From an uncultured Eubacteriales bacterium (GTDB taxonomy: Bacteria > Bacillota > Clostridia > Peptostreptococcales > Anaerovoracaceae), in assembly GCA_902765035.1 (NCBI GenBank), contig CACWYF010000047.1, positions 1 to 8,125 on the forward strand: 8,125 nucleotides of DNA, read 5' to 3'. The position numbers and the translations under genes are program-made. Numbering within the stretch: the first letter of the stretch is position 1; each line of letters opens with the position of its first letter. Below are positions 1 through 6,183 of the stretch, in pieces. The notes beneath the pieces are model-generated. The model worked only from the letters and a program-made list of their open reading frames with translations. It did not search any database and was not told where the DNA came from.

Positions 1-816
1 GGTTCGATCAAGACACGTACAGCGTGGAATATGATCAGGCAGGCTGAACTGGCAGGCAAAATCGGCCCGGATACTGTGATAGTCGAACCGACGAGCGGCA
101 ATCAGGGCATAGGTCTTGCACTGGTCGGAGCTGTGCGCGGATACAGAACGATAATAGTAATGCCGGATTCCGTAAGTGAGGAGAGGCGCAAGCTCGTACG
201 CCACTACGGTGCGGAGGTCCTGCTGATCCATGATGACGGTGATATCGGTAAGTGCATAGAGGAGTGCCTTGAGACCGCACTCAGAATGCAGGAGGAGGAT
301 CCTAACGTCTTCGTACCTCAGCAGTTCTCCAATCCTGACAACAACATGGCTCAGAGAAGATATACCGCTCATGAGATCCTGGCTCAGGTAGACGGCCCTA
401 TACACGGATTCTGCTCGGGCATCGGCACAGGAGGCACGATCACCGGTATCGGAGAGATACTGAGAGAGCACAATCCGGACATAGAGATATGGGCAGCTGA
501 GCCTGAGGATGCTGCGATCCTTGCAGGAGGCAGCATAGGCACACACCTTCAGATGGGCATAGGCGACGGACTCATTCCTGACAATCTCAACACGGAGATT
601 TACGATAACACCTGTATCGTCCCTGATGACAACGCTCTGGACATGGCCAAGAGACTTGCAAAGGAAGAGGGGATAATGTGCGGGATATCCTCGGGAACGA
701 ACGTCGTAGCCGCTCTCATGCTCGCCGAAAAGCTCGGTCCCGGCAAGACTGTAGTGACCGTTTTGCCTGATACTGCAGAGAGATACTTCTCGACACCGCT
801 GTTTGAGGGCGAATAA
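1..816 (+). CDS. Cysteine synthase family PLP enzyme, 5'-truncated
   Basis: Fold-type II PLP-dependent beta-replacement enzyme, expected to make cysteine in the cytoplasm from O-acetylserine (or a related activated serine) and sulfide. The visible 271 residues start inside the gene; compared with the usual 300-310, about 40 N-terminal residues lie outside the window. Seen in order: GSIKTR at visible residues 1-6, whose Lys4 is the expected PLP Schiff-base lysine; the substrate-carboxylate loop TSGNQG (31-36); the PLP phosphate loop GTGGT (142-146); AAEPEDAAILAGG (155-167), matching the family's AVEPxxSxxLxGG; GISSG (228-232), with the serine expected to contact the pyridine nitrogen; and PDTAERYFST near the C-terminus. 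Two departures from standard CysK are visible: SIKTR for SVKDR, and TSGNQG for TSGNTG. The substrate could therefore differ from O-acetylserine. The ATG at 31 is internal, since homology continues upstream of it. The next gene follows 61 nt downstream on the same strand. Family confident; exact substrate uncertain, so no symbol is given. Confidence 0.9.
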   Translation, partial: GSIKTRTAWNMIRQAELAGKIGPDTVIVEPTSGNQGIGLALVGAVRGYRTIIVMPDSVSEERRKLVRHYGAEVLLIHDDGDIGKCIEECLETALRMQEEDPNVFVPQQFSNPDNNMAQRRYTAHEILAQVDGPIHGFCSGIGTGGTITGIGEILREHNPDIEIWAAEPEDAAILAGGSIGTHLQMGIGDGLIPDNLNTEIYDNTCIVPDDNALDMAKRLAKEEGIMCGISSGTNVVAALMLAEKLGPGKTVVTVLPDTAERYFSTPLFEGE

Positions 817-828
817 AACCGATTATCA

Positions 829-845
829 CGGTCTGCTGCAGACCG
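829..845 (+). other. Short perfect hairpin between the cysteine synthase and NifX-FKBP genes
   Basis: CGGTCTG (829-835) and CAGACCG (839-845) form a perfect 7-bp stem with a CTG loop, 12 nt after the cysteine synthase stop. No T-run follows, only an A/T-rich stretch leading to the next ribosome binding site, so it is not a standard intrinsic terminator. It could be an mRNA-stabilising stem, a partial terminator or a protein-binding palindrome. A TACAAT at 848-853 just after it could serve as a -10 box, but I find no convincing -35 in front, so I do not call a promoter. Confidence 0.4.
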
Positions 846-877
846 GATACAATATATAAACGAAAGGGATAAGTATT

Positions 878-1756
878 ATGAAAATTGCCGTAACATACGA
901 CAACGGAAATGTATTCCAGCATTTTGGAAGAACTGAAAACTTCAAGATCTATAACGTAGAGGACGGAAAGGTAGTTTCGTCTGAGGTAATGAGCTCCAAC
1001 GGAGTAGGTCACGAAGCTCTCGCATGGCTTCTCAGGGACAACACTGTTGATGTTCTCATCTGCGGAGGAATGGGACAGGGCGCCCAGGATGCACTTGCAG
1101 AGGCAGGCATCGAGGTATGTGCCGGAGCTGAGGGAGACACAGATGCTGCTGTTGAAGCATATCTCAGAGGCGAACTCGTAAATACAGGCGTCAACTGTGA
1201 CCATCATCACGAGGGACATGAGCACCACCACGATCATGACCACGCTGAAGGCGGCTGCGGCGGCTGCGGTGAGGATGCAGCAGGATGCGCAGGCTGCCCT
1301 GGATGCGGAGAGCCTATGTACTTTTTCGAGTCAAAGAATACAGGAAAGAACGTAAAGGTCCACTACAAGGGAACCTTCAACGACGGAGAGCAGTTCGATT
1401 CTTCATATGACAGGGGAGAGCCGCTTGAATTCGTATGCGCTGCAGGAATGATGATCTCCGGTTTTGACCGCGCTGTAGGCGACATGGAAGTCGGCGATAT
1501 CGTTGATATCCATCTGATGCCTGAGGAGGCATACGGAATGCCTAGAGAGGACATGATCATCACAGTGGAGCAGGCGGGTGTTCAGGGCGCTGAAGACCTT
1601 TCAGTAGGGGATAAGATCCTCCTTCAGGACCAGCTCGGCAGACCTTTCCCTGCACTTGTAACTGCACTTGAGAACGGAATGATCACTTTTGACTGCAACC
1701 ACGAGATGGCAGGCAAGGAACTCAACTTCAGGATCGAACTTCTCGAGGCTAACTAA
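878..1756 (+). CDS. NifX-like domain / His-Cys-rich linker / SlyD-like FKBP prolyl isomerase fusion
   Basis: A 292-residue cytoplasmic protein in three parts. Residues 1-103 match the NifB C-terminal/NifX/NafY family (dinitrogenase iron-molybdenum cofactor biosynthesis fold), with the typical HFGRTENFKIY near 15-25 and GGMGQGAQDALAEAGIEV near 63-80. In non-fixing bacteria such proteins bind Fe-S or Mo-Fe clusters with unknown roles. Residues 107-143 are a metal-binding linker: nine His between 109 and 122, then Cys127, 130, 137, 140 and 143 spaced C-x2-C-x6-C-x2-C-x2-C. Residues 147-292 are an FKBP-type prolyl isomerase of the SlyD kind, with VHYKGTF, FDSS, ISGFDRAVGDMEVGD and PEEAYG, an insert-in-flap region and the closing NHEMAGKELNF. 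SlyD normally carries its His/Cys metal tail at the C-terminus; here the equivalent stretch lies before the FKBP domain. Start chosen from ATG with GAAAGGGA at 862-869. The DUF5662 gene follows after 15 nt. A metallochaperone or maturation role is inferred, not shown. Confidence 0.88.
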   Translation: MKIAVTYDNGNVFQHFGRTENFKIYNVEDGKVVSSEVMSSNGVGHEALAWLLRDNTVDVLICGGMGQGAQDALAEAGIEVCAGAEGDTDAAVEAYLRGELVNTGVNCDHHHEGHEHHHDHDHAEGGCGGCGEDAAGCAGCPGCGEPMYFFESKNTGKNVKVHYKGTFNDGEQFDSSYDRGEPLEFVCAAGMMISGFDRAVGDMEVGDIVDIHLMPEEAYGMPREDMIITVEQAGVQGAEDLSVGDKILLQDQLGRPFPALVTALENGMITFDCNHEMAGKELNFRIELLEAN

Positions 1757-1771
1757 TAACAGGACGATAAA

Positions 1772-2317
1772 ATGCACCCGGTCAAGCACTTCAGAACTAT
1801 AACGGAACACCGCAATCTGGTATGCAGATACTGCCTCAGGCTCGGTCTTGTAAGGCAGGGGCTTTTGCATGACATCAGCAAGTATTCTCCGGTTGAGTTC
1901 TGGCGCGGTGCTGTGTATTATCAGGGCGACAGGAGCCCTAATGATCAGGAACGAAGAAAGACCGGCGTTTCGATGGCCTGGATGCATCACAAGGGCCGCA
2001 ACAAGCACCACTTTGAATACTGGATCGATTATGTGATAAACGAGGACGGTTCAGTTGGATTCGGCGGCAACAAGATGCCTAAAAAGTATGTTGCTGAGAT
2101 GTTCTGCGACAGAGTAGCTGCATGCAAGATCTACAAGGGTGATAAGTACACAGACGCAGATGCGCATGACTATCTCATAAGAGCTAAGAGATGGACGATG
2201 ATGCACCCGGAAACCTTTGCGGCGATCGAGAAGATGCTGAGAGTCCTCAAGGAAGAAGGTGAGGATGCCGCGTTCGCATATGTACGCAGATGGCTTAAGG
2301 ACGACAGCGTCTACTGA
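1772..2317 (+). CDS. DUF5662 family protein, HD-like
   Basis: A 181-residue soluble protein without signal peptide or membrane segment, recognised as a DUF5662 member; its biochemical function is not known to me. It is rich in conserved-looking His and Asp: His13 in TEHRNLV, His33-Asp34 in LLHDISKYSP, His72-His73 and His79-His80 in WMHHKGRNKHHFEYW, and Asp113 in MFCDR. An H...HD...D order resembles HD-superfamily metal-dependent phosphohydrolases, so a phosphatase or nucleotidase activity is a reasonable inference but unproven. The start at ATG 1772 has AGGA at 1761-1764 and lies 15 nt after the preceding stop, so the two genes are almost certainly translated from one mRNA. A strong terminator follows 47 nt after its stop, making it the last gene of the unit. 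Confidence 0.8.
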   Translation: MHPVKHFRTITEHRNLVCRYCLRLGLVRQGLLHDISKYSPVEFWRGAVYYQGDRSPNDQERRKTGVSMAWMHHKGRNKHHFEYWIDYVINEDGSVGFGGNKMPKKYVAEMFCDRVAACKIYKGDKYTDADAHDYLIRAKRWTMMHPETFAAIEKMLRVLKEEGEDAAFAYVRRWLKDDSVY

Positions 2318-2364
2318 CAGATCCGATGACTGAATAACAGCTATCCGGAAAAACGTATATAATC

Positions 2365-2405
2365 AAAATGCTGCACAGCCGTGATCAGGCGGTGCAGCAT
2401 TTTTT
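2365..2405 (+). terminator. Intrinsic terminator between convergent genes
   Basis: AAAATGCTGCAC (2365-2376) pairs perfectly with GTGCAGCATTTT (2392-2403), giving a 12-bp stem. Inside the 15-nt loop GCC (2378-2380) can also pair with GGC (2388-2390). The stem runs into a TTTTTT tract (2400-2405). It lies between the DUF5662 gene (+) and the cellobiose phosphorylase gene (-), whose stops are 112 nt apart. The A-run on the left arm gives a short U-run on the other strand, so it may also stop transcription coming from the phosphorylase side. Nothing else is visible in this gap. Confidence 0.9.
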
Positions 2406-2429
2406 CTTGATTCAGATTATCCGGAATGA

Positions 2430-4865
2430 TTATCCCATTACGACTCTTACGTCGAATTCTCCGGCTCTCTCAGGAACAGGGATTGTCAGTGACGGAAGCT
2501 CTTCGCCGTTGACTGTGATCCTGCTGATACCTTTCTGTACTCCTGCGGAATTGTCCACGCTTATGTGATATACAGAGCCTCTGAACTTTCTGTCACAGTT
2601 GAATCCCCTGACATCTGACGGTATGCACGGGTCGACTCTGAGACCGTCCATTGTAGGCTGGATTCCGAGAATATACTGGCTGATCGTTGTGAAGGTCCAT
2701 GCAGCTGTACCTGTGAGCCAGCTGTTCTTGCCTTCGCCGTGGGTAGGGGCGTCCTTGCCTGCTACCATCTGGCAGTATACATAAGGCTCTGTCCTGTGGA
2801 TCTCGCTGATATCCTCGAGATATACAGGGCAAGTCCTGCGGAATACGTCGAATGCACGGTCGCCGTGTCCGAGCACTGTCTCAGCACATGCGATCCATGG
2901 ATTGTTGTGGCAGAAGATGCCGGCATTTTCCTTATACCCAGGAGGGTAGGATGTGATCTCTCCGAGCTCTACGTGATACTTTGTGTAAGGAGGCTGCAGG
3001 AGAACGATTCCGTACTCTGTGTCAAGATGCTTCTCAACGCTTGCAAGAGCCTGAGCAGCCTGTCCTGACTCAACTCCGACGCCTGCCATTACGCACATTC
3101 CCTGCGGCTCGATGAAGATCTGACCTTCTTCACAGGCCTTGCTGCCTACCGGGTTTGAAAAAGCATCATATGCTCTCAGGAACCACTCTCCGTCCCATCC
3201 GCTCTCGAGGATGGCGCCTTCCATTGCCTGTACCTGGAAGAGTATCTCTGTTGCCTCTGCCTTATTGCCAGTGTGCTGGAGTATCTCTGCGAGCTCTTTT
3301 CCGTATTTTACATACATGCCCGCAATGAAGACGCTCTCTGCAACAGGTCCTTCGCTCGGTCCGGTTGTCTGGAAGCTCTCGCCCGGATGCTCGGAGAAGC
3401 AGTTCAGGTTGAGACAGTCGTTCCAGTCTGCACGGCCTATGAGAGGCAGCTCGTGCGGACCGAGATGGGTTGATGTGTATTCAAAGCTCTTTCTCAGATG
3501 GTCGAGAAGGGTAGCCTTGTTGTTCTCGTCATTATCATATGTGCACATTTCATCGAGGATCGAGAAGTCCCCGGTCTCTCTGAGATATGCTGCAGTTCCT
3601 GCGATGAGCCATAGCGGATCATCGTTGAATCCGCTTCCTACAGCCATGTTGCCGCGCTTTGTAAGCGGCTGGTACTGATGATAAGTGCTGCCGTCAGGGA
3701 ACTGTGTGTTTGCGATATCAATGATTCTCTCTCTTGCACGCTCAGGTATGAGGTGGACAAAACCGAGAAGGTCCTGACAGGAATCACGGAATCCCATTCC
3801 GCGTCCGAGGCCGCTTTCATAATAGCTGGCCGATCTGCTCATATTGAAGGTGTCCATGCACTGGTACTGATTCCATACGTTGACCAGTCTGTTGAGCTTC
3901 TCATCAGAGCTCCTGATGCTGTAGCTCGAAAGGAGACCGTCCCAGTAGTTCTTAAGCTCAGCGAATGCTGCATCAAACTGCTCATCTGTCCTGAACTTTG
4001 CCAGCATTTCCTCTGCAGGCTTCTTGTTTATGATTCCCGGAGCCTCAAACTTCTGATCCTGAGGATTCTCGCAGTATCCGAGGACGAATATACATGATGC
4101 GGATTCTCCGGGTCCGAGTGCGACCTTGAGGTGATGGCTTCCTACAGGTGCCCAGCCATGAGCGATGCTGTTATGGCTTTCACCTGCGAAAACAGCCTGC
4201 GGATGCTGAGGACCGTTATAGAGTCCGACAAATTCATCCCTGCTGGTATCGAATCCGGCCACATCGCGGTTTACGGAGAATACAGCGTAGTGATTTCTTC
4301 TCTCTCTGTACTCTGTCTTGTGATAAATATCTGATCCTTTGACCTCAACTTCACCTATGGAGAAGTTGCGCTGGAAGTTCGTCGAATCATCATGAGCATC
4401 CCACAGACAGAATTCAACATAGCTGTAAAGATCTATCATGCGGTCTCTTGCAGATGTGTTGGTAAGAGTGATTCTGGTCACCTCACAGTTCTCTCCGAGC
4501 GGAACAAATACTTCCTGTGAAGCCTTGATGCCTTTGAGAGATGACTCGAAAACAGTATATCCGAGACCGTGACGGCAGACATATGAATCAAGTTCAGTCT
4601 GAACAGGCTGCCAGCCCGGGTTCCAGACGTTGTTTCCATCCTTAATATAGTAGTAGTGACCGCCGCAGTCGATCGGTGAGTTGTTGTAGCGGTAGCGTGT
4701 CAGTCTCATCAGCTTGGCATCCCTGTAGAAGCAGTATCCGCCGGATGTGTTGGAGATGAGTCTGAAGAAATCCTGGGATCCTAGGTAATTGATCCATGGC
4801 AGGGGAGTCTGAGGGGTCGTTATCACATACTCCCTGTTGGTATCGTCAAAATATCCGAATTTCAT
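2430..4865 (-). CDS. Cellobiose phosphorylase (GH94)
   Basis: Cytoplasmic enzyme that splits cellobiose with inorganic phosphate to alpha-D-glucose 1-phosphate and glucose, saving one ATP compared with hydrolysis. The 811-residue length and the start ([16 protein letters not shown], then PWINYLGS) match cellobiose phosphorylases such as that of Cellvibrio gilvus (about 820 residues) rather than the longer cellodextrin phosphorylases. The general acid is expected to be Asp483 in RADWNDCLN (C. gilvus Asp490). Other landmarks are GRGMGFRDS (354-362), [15 protein letters not shown] (643-657) with Lys645-Glu646 and phosphate-binding His653, and SWLTGTAAW (715-723) with Thr718-Gly719 at the phosphate site. 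No signal peptide is present. Architecture: beta-sandwich N-terminal domain to about 270, linker helices, (alpha/alpha)6 barrel, C-terminal beta domain. Start chosen from ATG with AGAAAGGA at 4874-4881. It is divergent from a LacI-family regulator, with a promoter and operator upstream. Related GH94 specificities cannot be fully excluded, but cellobiose is by far the best fit. Confidence 0.95.
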   Translation of the reverse strand: MKFGYFDDTNREYVITTPQTPLPWINYLGSQDFFRLISNTSGGYCFYRDAKLMRLTRYRYNNSPIDCGGHYYYIKDGNNVWNPGWQPVQTELDSYVCRHGLGYTVFESSLKGIKASQEVFVPLGENCEVTRITLTNTSARDRMIDLYSYVEFCLWDAHDDSTNFQRNFSIGEVEVKGSDIYHKTEYRERRNHYAVFSVNRDVAGFDTSRDEFVGLYNGPQHPQAVFAGESHNSIAHGWAPVGSHHLKVALGPGESASCIFVLGYCENPQDQKFEAPGIINKKPAEEMLAKFRTDEQFDAAFAELKNYWDGLLSSYSIRSSDEKLNRLVNVWNQYQCMDTFNMSRSASYYESGLGRGMGFRDSCQDLLGFVHLIPERARERIIDIANTQFPDGSTYHQYQPLTKRGNMAVGSGFNDDPLWLIAGTAAYLRETGDFSILDEMCTYDNDENNKATLLDHLRKSFEYTSTHLGPHELPLIGRADWNDCLNLNCFSEHPGESFQTTGPSEGPVAESVFIAGMYVKYGKELAEILQHTGNKAEATEILFQVQAMEGAILESGWDGEWFLRAYDAFSNPVGSKACEEGQIFIEPQGMCVMAGVGVESGQAAQALASVEKHLDTEYGIVLLQPPYTKYHVELGEITSYPPGYKENAGIFCHNNPWIACAETVLGHGDRAFDVFRRTCPVYLEDISEIHRTEPYVYCQMVAGKDAPTHGEGKNSWLTGTAAWTFTTISQYILGIQPTMDGLRVDPCIPSDVRGFNCDRKFRGSVYHISVDNSAGVQKGISRITVNGEELPSLTIPVPERAGEFDVRVVMG

Positions 4866-4883
4866 GAATTTGATCCTTTCTTA

Positions 4884-4897
4884 CGAATACGTTTTCG
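4884..4897. promoter_or_regulatory. LacI-family operator in front of cellobiose phosphorylase
   Basis: CGAATACGTTTTCG is a 14-bp palindrome with one mismatched base pair and a central CG, the geometry typical of LacI/PurR-type operators. It is the exact reverse complement of the operator at 5074-5087. It sits between the predicted phosphorylase start site (near 4903) and its ribosome binding site, where a bound repressor would block transcription. Confidence 0.8.
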
Positions 4898-4909
4898 CTA
4901 TTTGACATC

Positions 4910-4938
4910 ATTATATTGGAAATTCCGCTCATTGTAAA
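4910..4938 (-). promoter_or_regulatory. Sigma-A promoter for cellobiose phosphorylase
   Basis: Reading the minus strand, -35 TTTACA (4933-4938) is separated by exactly 17 nt from a perfect -10 TATAAT (4910-4915). Transcription should begin near 4903, giving a leader of about 40 nt with AGAAAGGA at 4874-4881. The operator at 4884-4897 lies inside this leader. Confidence 0.8.
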
Positions 4939-4994
4939 CCATAATTTGTTGCTGCATACAATTTTCTTTTTAAATTGGTGGTTTATTTGGACAA

Positions 4995-5008
4995 CGAAAA
5001 CGATTCAT
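4995..5008. promoter_or_regulatory. Degenerate operator or half-site
   Basis: CGAAAAC (4995-5001) repeats the operator half-site, followed by GATTCAT, which matches the expected right half poorly. It lies between the two divergent promoters, about 30 bp upstream of the regulator's -35. The left half and central CG also fit the CcpA cre pattern, but the right half does not. It may be an auxiliary weak site, a cre-like site or a remnant. Confidence 0.4.
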
Positions 5009-5037
5009 AAAATATCGAAAAAAAATCAAAAGAGGTA

Positions 5038-5066
5038 TTGACGAACGAAAACGTTTATTTTACAAT
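5038..5066 (+). promoter_or_regulatory. Sigma-A promoter for the lacI-transporter operon
   Basis: TTGACG (5038-5043) and TACAAT (5061-5066) are separated by exactly 17 nt, a near-consensus sigma-A promoter. Transcription should start near 5073, giving a leader of about 57 nt. An operator-like site fills the spacer and a second operator begins at the start site, so the promoter is probably autorepressed. Confidence 0.78.
5046..5059. promoter_or_regulatory. Operator-like site inside the lacI promoter spacer
   Basis: CGAAAACGTTTATT keeps the CGAAAAC left half and the central CG, while the right half departs at two outer positions. It occupies almost the whole 17-nt spacer between -35 and -10, where binding would exclude RNA polymerase. 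It also matches most of the cre consensus core, so CcpA is an alternative reader. Confidence 0.6.
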
Positions 5067-5073
5067 GAAACTA

Positions 5074-5087
5074 CGAAAACGTATTCG
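5074..5087. promoter_or_regulatory. LacI-family operator at the lacI start site
   Basis: CGAAAACGTATTCG is a 14-bp palindrome with one mismatched pair and a central CG, identical in inverted orientation to the phosphorylase operator at 4884-4897. It begins right at the predicted transcription start. A further CGAAAAC half-site overlaps its right end at 5086-5092. The two identical operators are 190 bp apart centre to centre. Confidence 0.8.
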
Positions 5088-5129
5088 AAAACATCTTGAC
5101 CAAGAGACAGCACAGGAGGGAGGATATCA

Positions 5130-6149
5130 ATGGTAACTATTAAAGATATCTCCAAGAAGTGCGGCGTCTCTCCGGCTACAGTCTCCAAAGCTTTGAATGG
5201 ATACGACGATATAAGCGAGGAGACCATAAGGCTGGTCAGGCAGACGGCGAGTGAACTCAATTACACGCCGAATGCAGCTGCCAGACTGCTTAAGACGAGC
5301 ATATCCCACAACATCGGAGTCCTGTTCGTTGATGACACCATGAGCGGTCTGACACACGAATACTTTTCCTACATCCTCAACAGCGTCAAGGAAGAAGCTG
5401 AGATCAGCGGATATGACATCACGTTCATCAGCCAGAAGCTGGGAAAGCGCAAGATGTCATTCCTCCAGCACTGCCTTTACAGAAACTGTGACGGAGTTGT
5501 TATCGCCAGTGTCAATTTTGACAGCAAGGCTGTACATGAACTCATCAACAGCGATGTGCCGGTCGTAACCATCGATTACGCATTCGACAATGTGAGCTCT
5601 GTACTGTCCGACAATGTCGAAGGGGCATACGAACTTACATCGTATCTTCTGAACATGGGACACAGAAAGATAGGATATATCTTCGGAGAACAGACTTCAG
5701 TCACCAACAAGAGACTTGTGGGTTTCAACAAGGCACTGAAGGAGCACGGTGTCAGCATACCGCCTGAGTACATGGTACAGGGAAGGTATCATGATGCAGA
5801 AGTAGTCAGAGAGGCAACTGCCAGACTGATGGATCTGCCTGATCCTCCTACAGCGATCATGTTCCCTGACGATATCTCCTTCCTTGGTGGACAGGCAGAG
5901 CTGACCAGAAGAGGACTGAGGATACCTGAAGATATCAGCGTATGCGGATACGACGGGATCAACCTCTCGGGACTTCTTCAGCCACCGCTTACTACCTGGC
6001 ATCAGGATGCTGACAGGATCGGAAAAGAATCTGTAAGAAAGCTCATCGAGACTATCGAACACAGATCGACGTGCGCGGCAGAACAGATCATGGTGTCTGG
6101 CCAACTTGTTTCCGGATCAAGCGTTAGAGAGTGGGATGAGAAAATGTGA
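5130..6149 (+). CDS. LacI-family transcriptional regulator of cellobiose utilisation
   Basis: A 339-residue DNA-binding regulator of usual LacI/GalR length. Residues 3-24 form the helix-turn-helix (IKDISKKCGVSPATVSKALNG), with recognition helix around 15-23. The hinge helix NAAARLLKT spans 48-56 and keeps Leu54, the residue that in PurR inserts at the central CpG of the operator; this fits the central CG of the sites seen upstream. From about 60 on is the periplasmic-binding-protein-like effector domain, with family landmarks HRKIGYI, the FPDDISFLGG region, DISVCGYDG and the PPLTTWHQDADRIGKESV stretch near the end. The start at ATG 5130 has a strong AGGAGGGAGG at 5114-5123. It is divergent from cellobiose phosphorylase and 34 nt ahead of the sugar-binding lipoprotein gene, so it most likely controls both units and itself. 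Repression relieved by cellobiose or a derivative is inferred; an activator role is less likely given operators downstream of and inside the promoters. Confidence 0.92.
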   Translation: MVTIKDISKKCGVSPATVSKALNGYDDISEETIRLVRQTASELNYTPNAAARLLKTSISHNIGVLFVDDTMSGLTHEYFSYILNSVKEEAEISGYDITFISQKLGKRKMSFLQHCLYRNCDGVVIASVNFDSKAVHELINSDVPVVTIDYAFDNVSSVLSDNVEGAYELTSYLLNMGHRKIGYIFGEQTSVTNKRLVGFNKALKEHGVSIPPEYMVQGRYHDAEVVREATARLMDLPDPPTAIMFPDDISFLGGQAELTRRGLRIPEDISVCGYDGINLSGLLQPPLTTWHQDADRIGKESVRKLIETIEHRSTCAAEQIMVSGQLVSGSSVREWDEKM

Positions 6150-6159
6150 CCCACATTTT
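6141..6159 (+). other. Hairpin over the lacI stop codon
   Basis: AAAATGTG (6141-6148) and CACATTTT (6152-6159) form a perfect 8-bp stem with a 3-nt loop spanning the lacI stop. It is A/T-rich with only a TTTT tail made by its own right arm, so at best a weak terminator. It may instead mark an mRNA processing or protection point that raises the level of the downstream binding-protein message. The ribosome binding site AAGGAGG (6171-6177) lies beyond it. Confidence 0.45.
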
Positions 6160-6183
6160 GCTTTATTCTTAAGGAGGAATCTT

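Noticed and set aside
823..853. Promoter in the cysteine synthase/NifX-FKBP gap (TTATCA ... TACAAT)
   Set aside because: The -35 match is poor and spacing is about 19 nt with a hairpin between, so not convincing enough to annotate.
716..1243. Minus-strand open frame of 175 codons across the cysteine synthase/NifX-FKBP junction
   Set aside because: Covers the 3' end of one real gene and the start of the next, and has no recognisable family or consistent structure.
1199..1310. His/Cys-rich GC-biased stretch as a possible DNA repeat
   Set aside because: The repetition follows codons for a metal-binding linker in a continuous reading frame; no independent repeat unit is conserved at DNA level.
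3139..3678. Plus-strand open frame of 179 codons inside cellobiose phosphorylase
   Set aside because: Lies wholly opposite conserved GH94 catalytic sequence; no family resemblance.
4995..5008. Reading this site as a true CcpA cre box
   Set aside because: Only the left half and central CG fit; the right half departs from the consensus, and the shared CGAAAAC unit is better explained by the local LacI-family operators.
6106..6183. Upstream in-frame start for the substrate-binding protein (26 extra residues)
   Set aside because: It overlaps the end of lacI, lacks a good ribosome binding site and would bury the lipoprotein signal; the ATG at 6184 has AAGGAGG and a proper signal peptide with lipobox.
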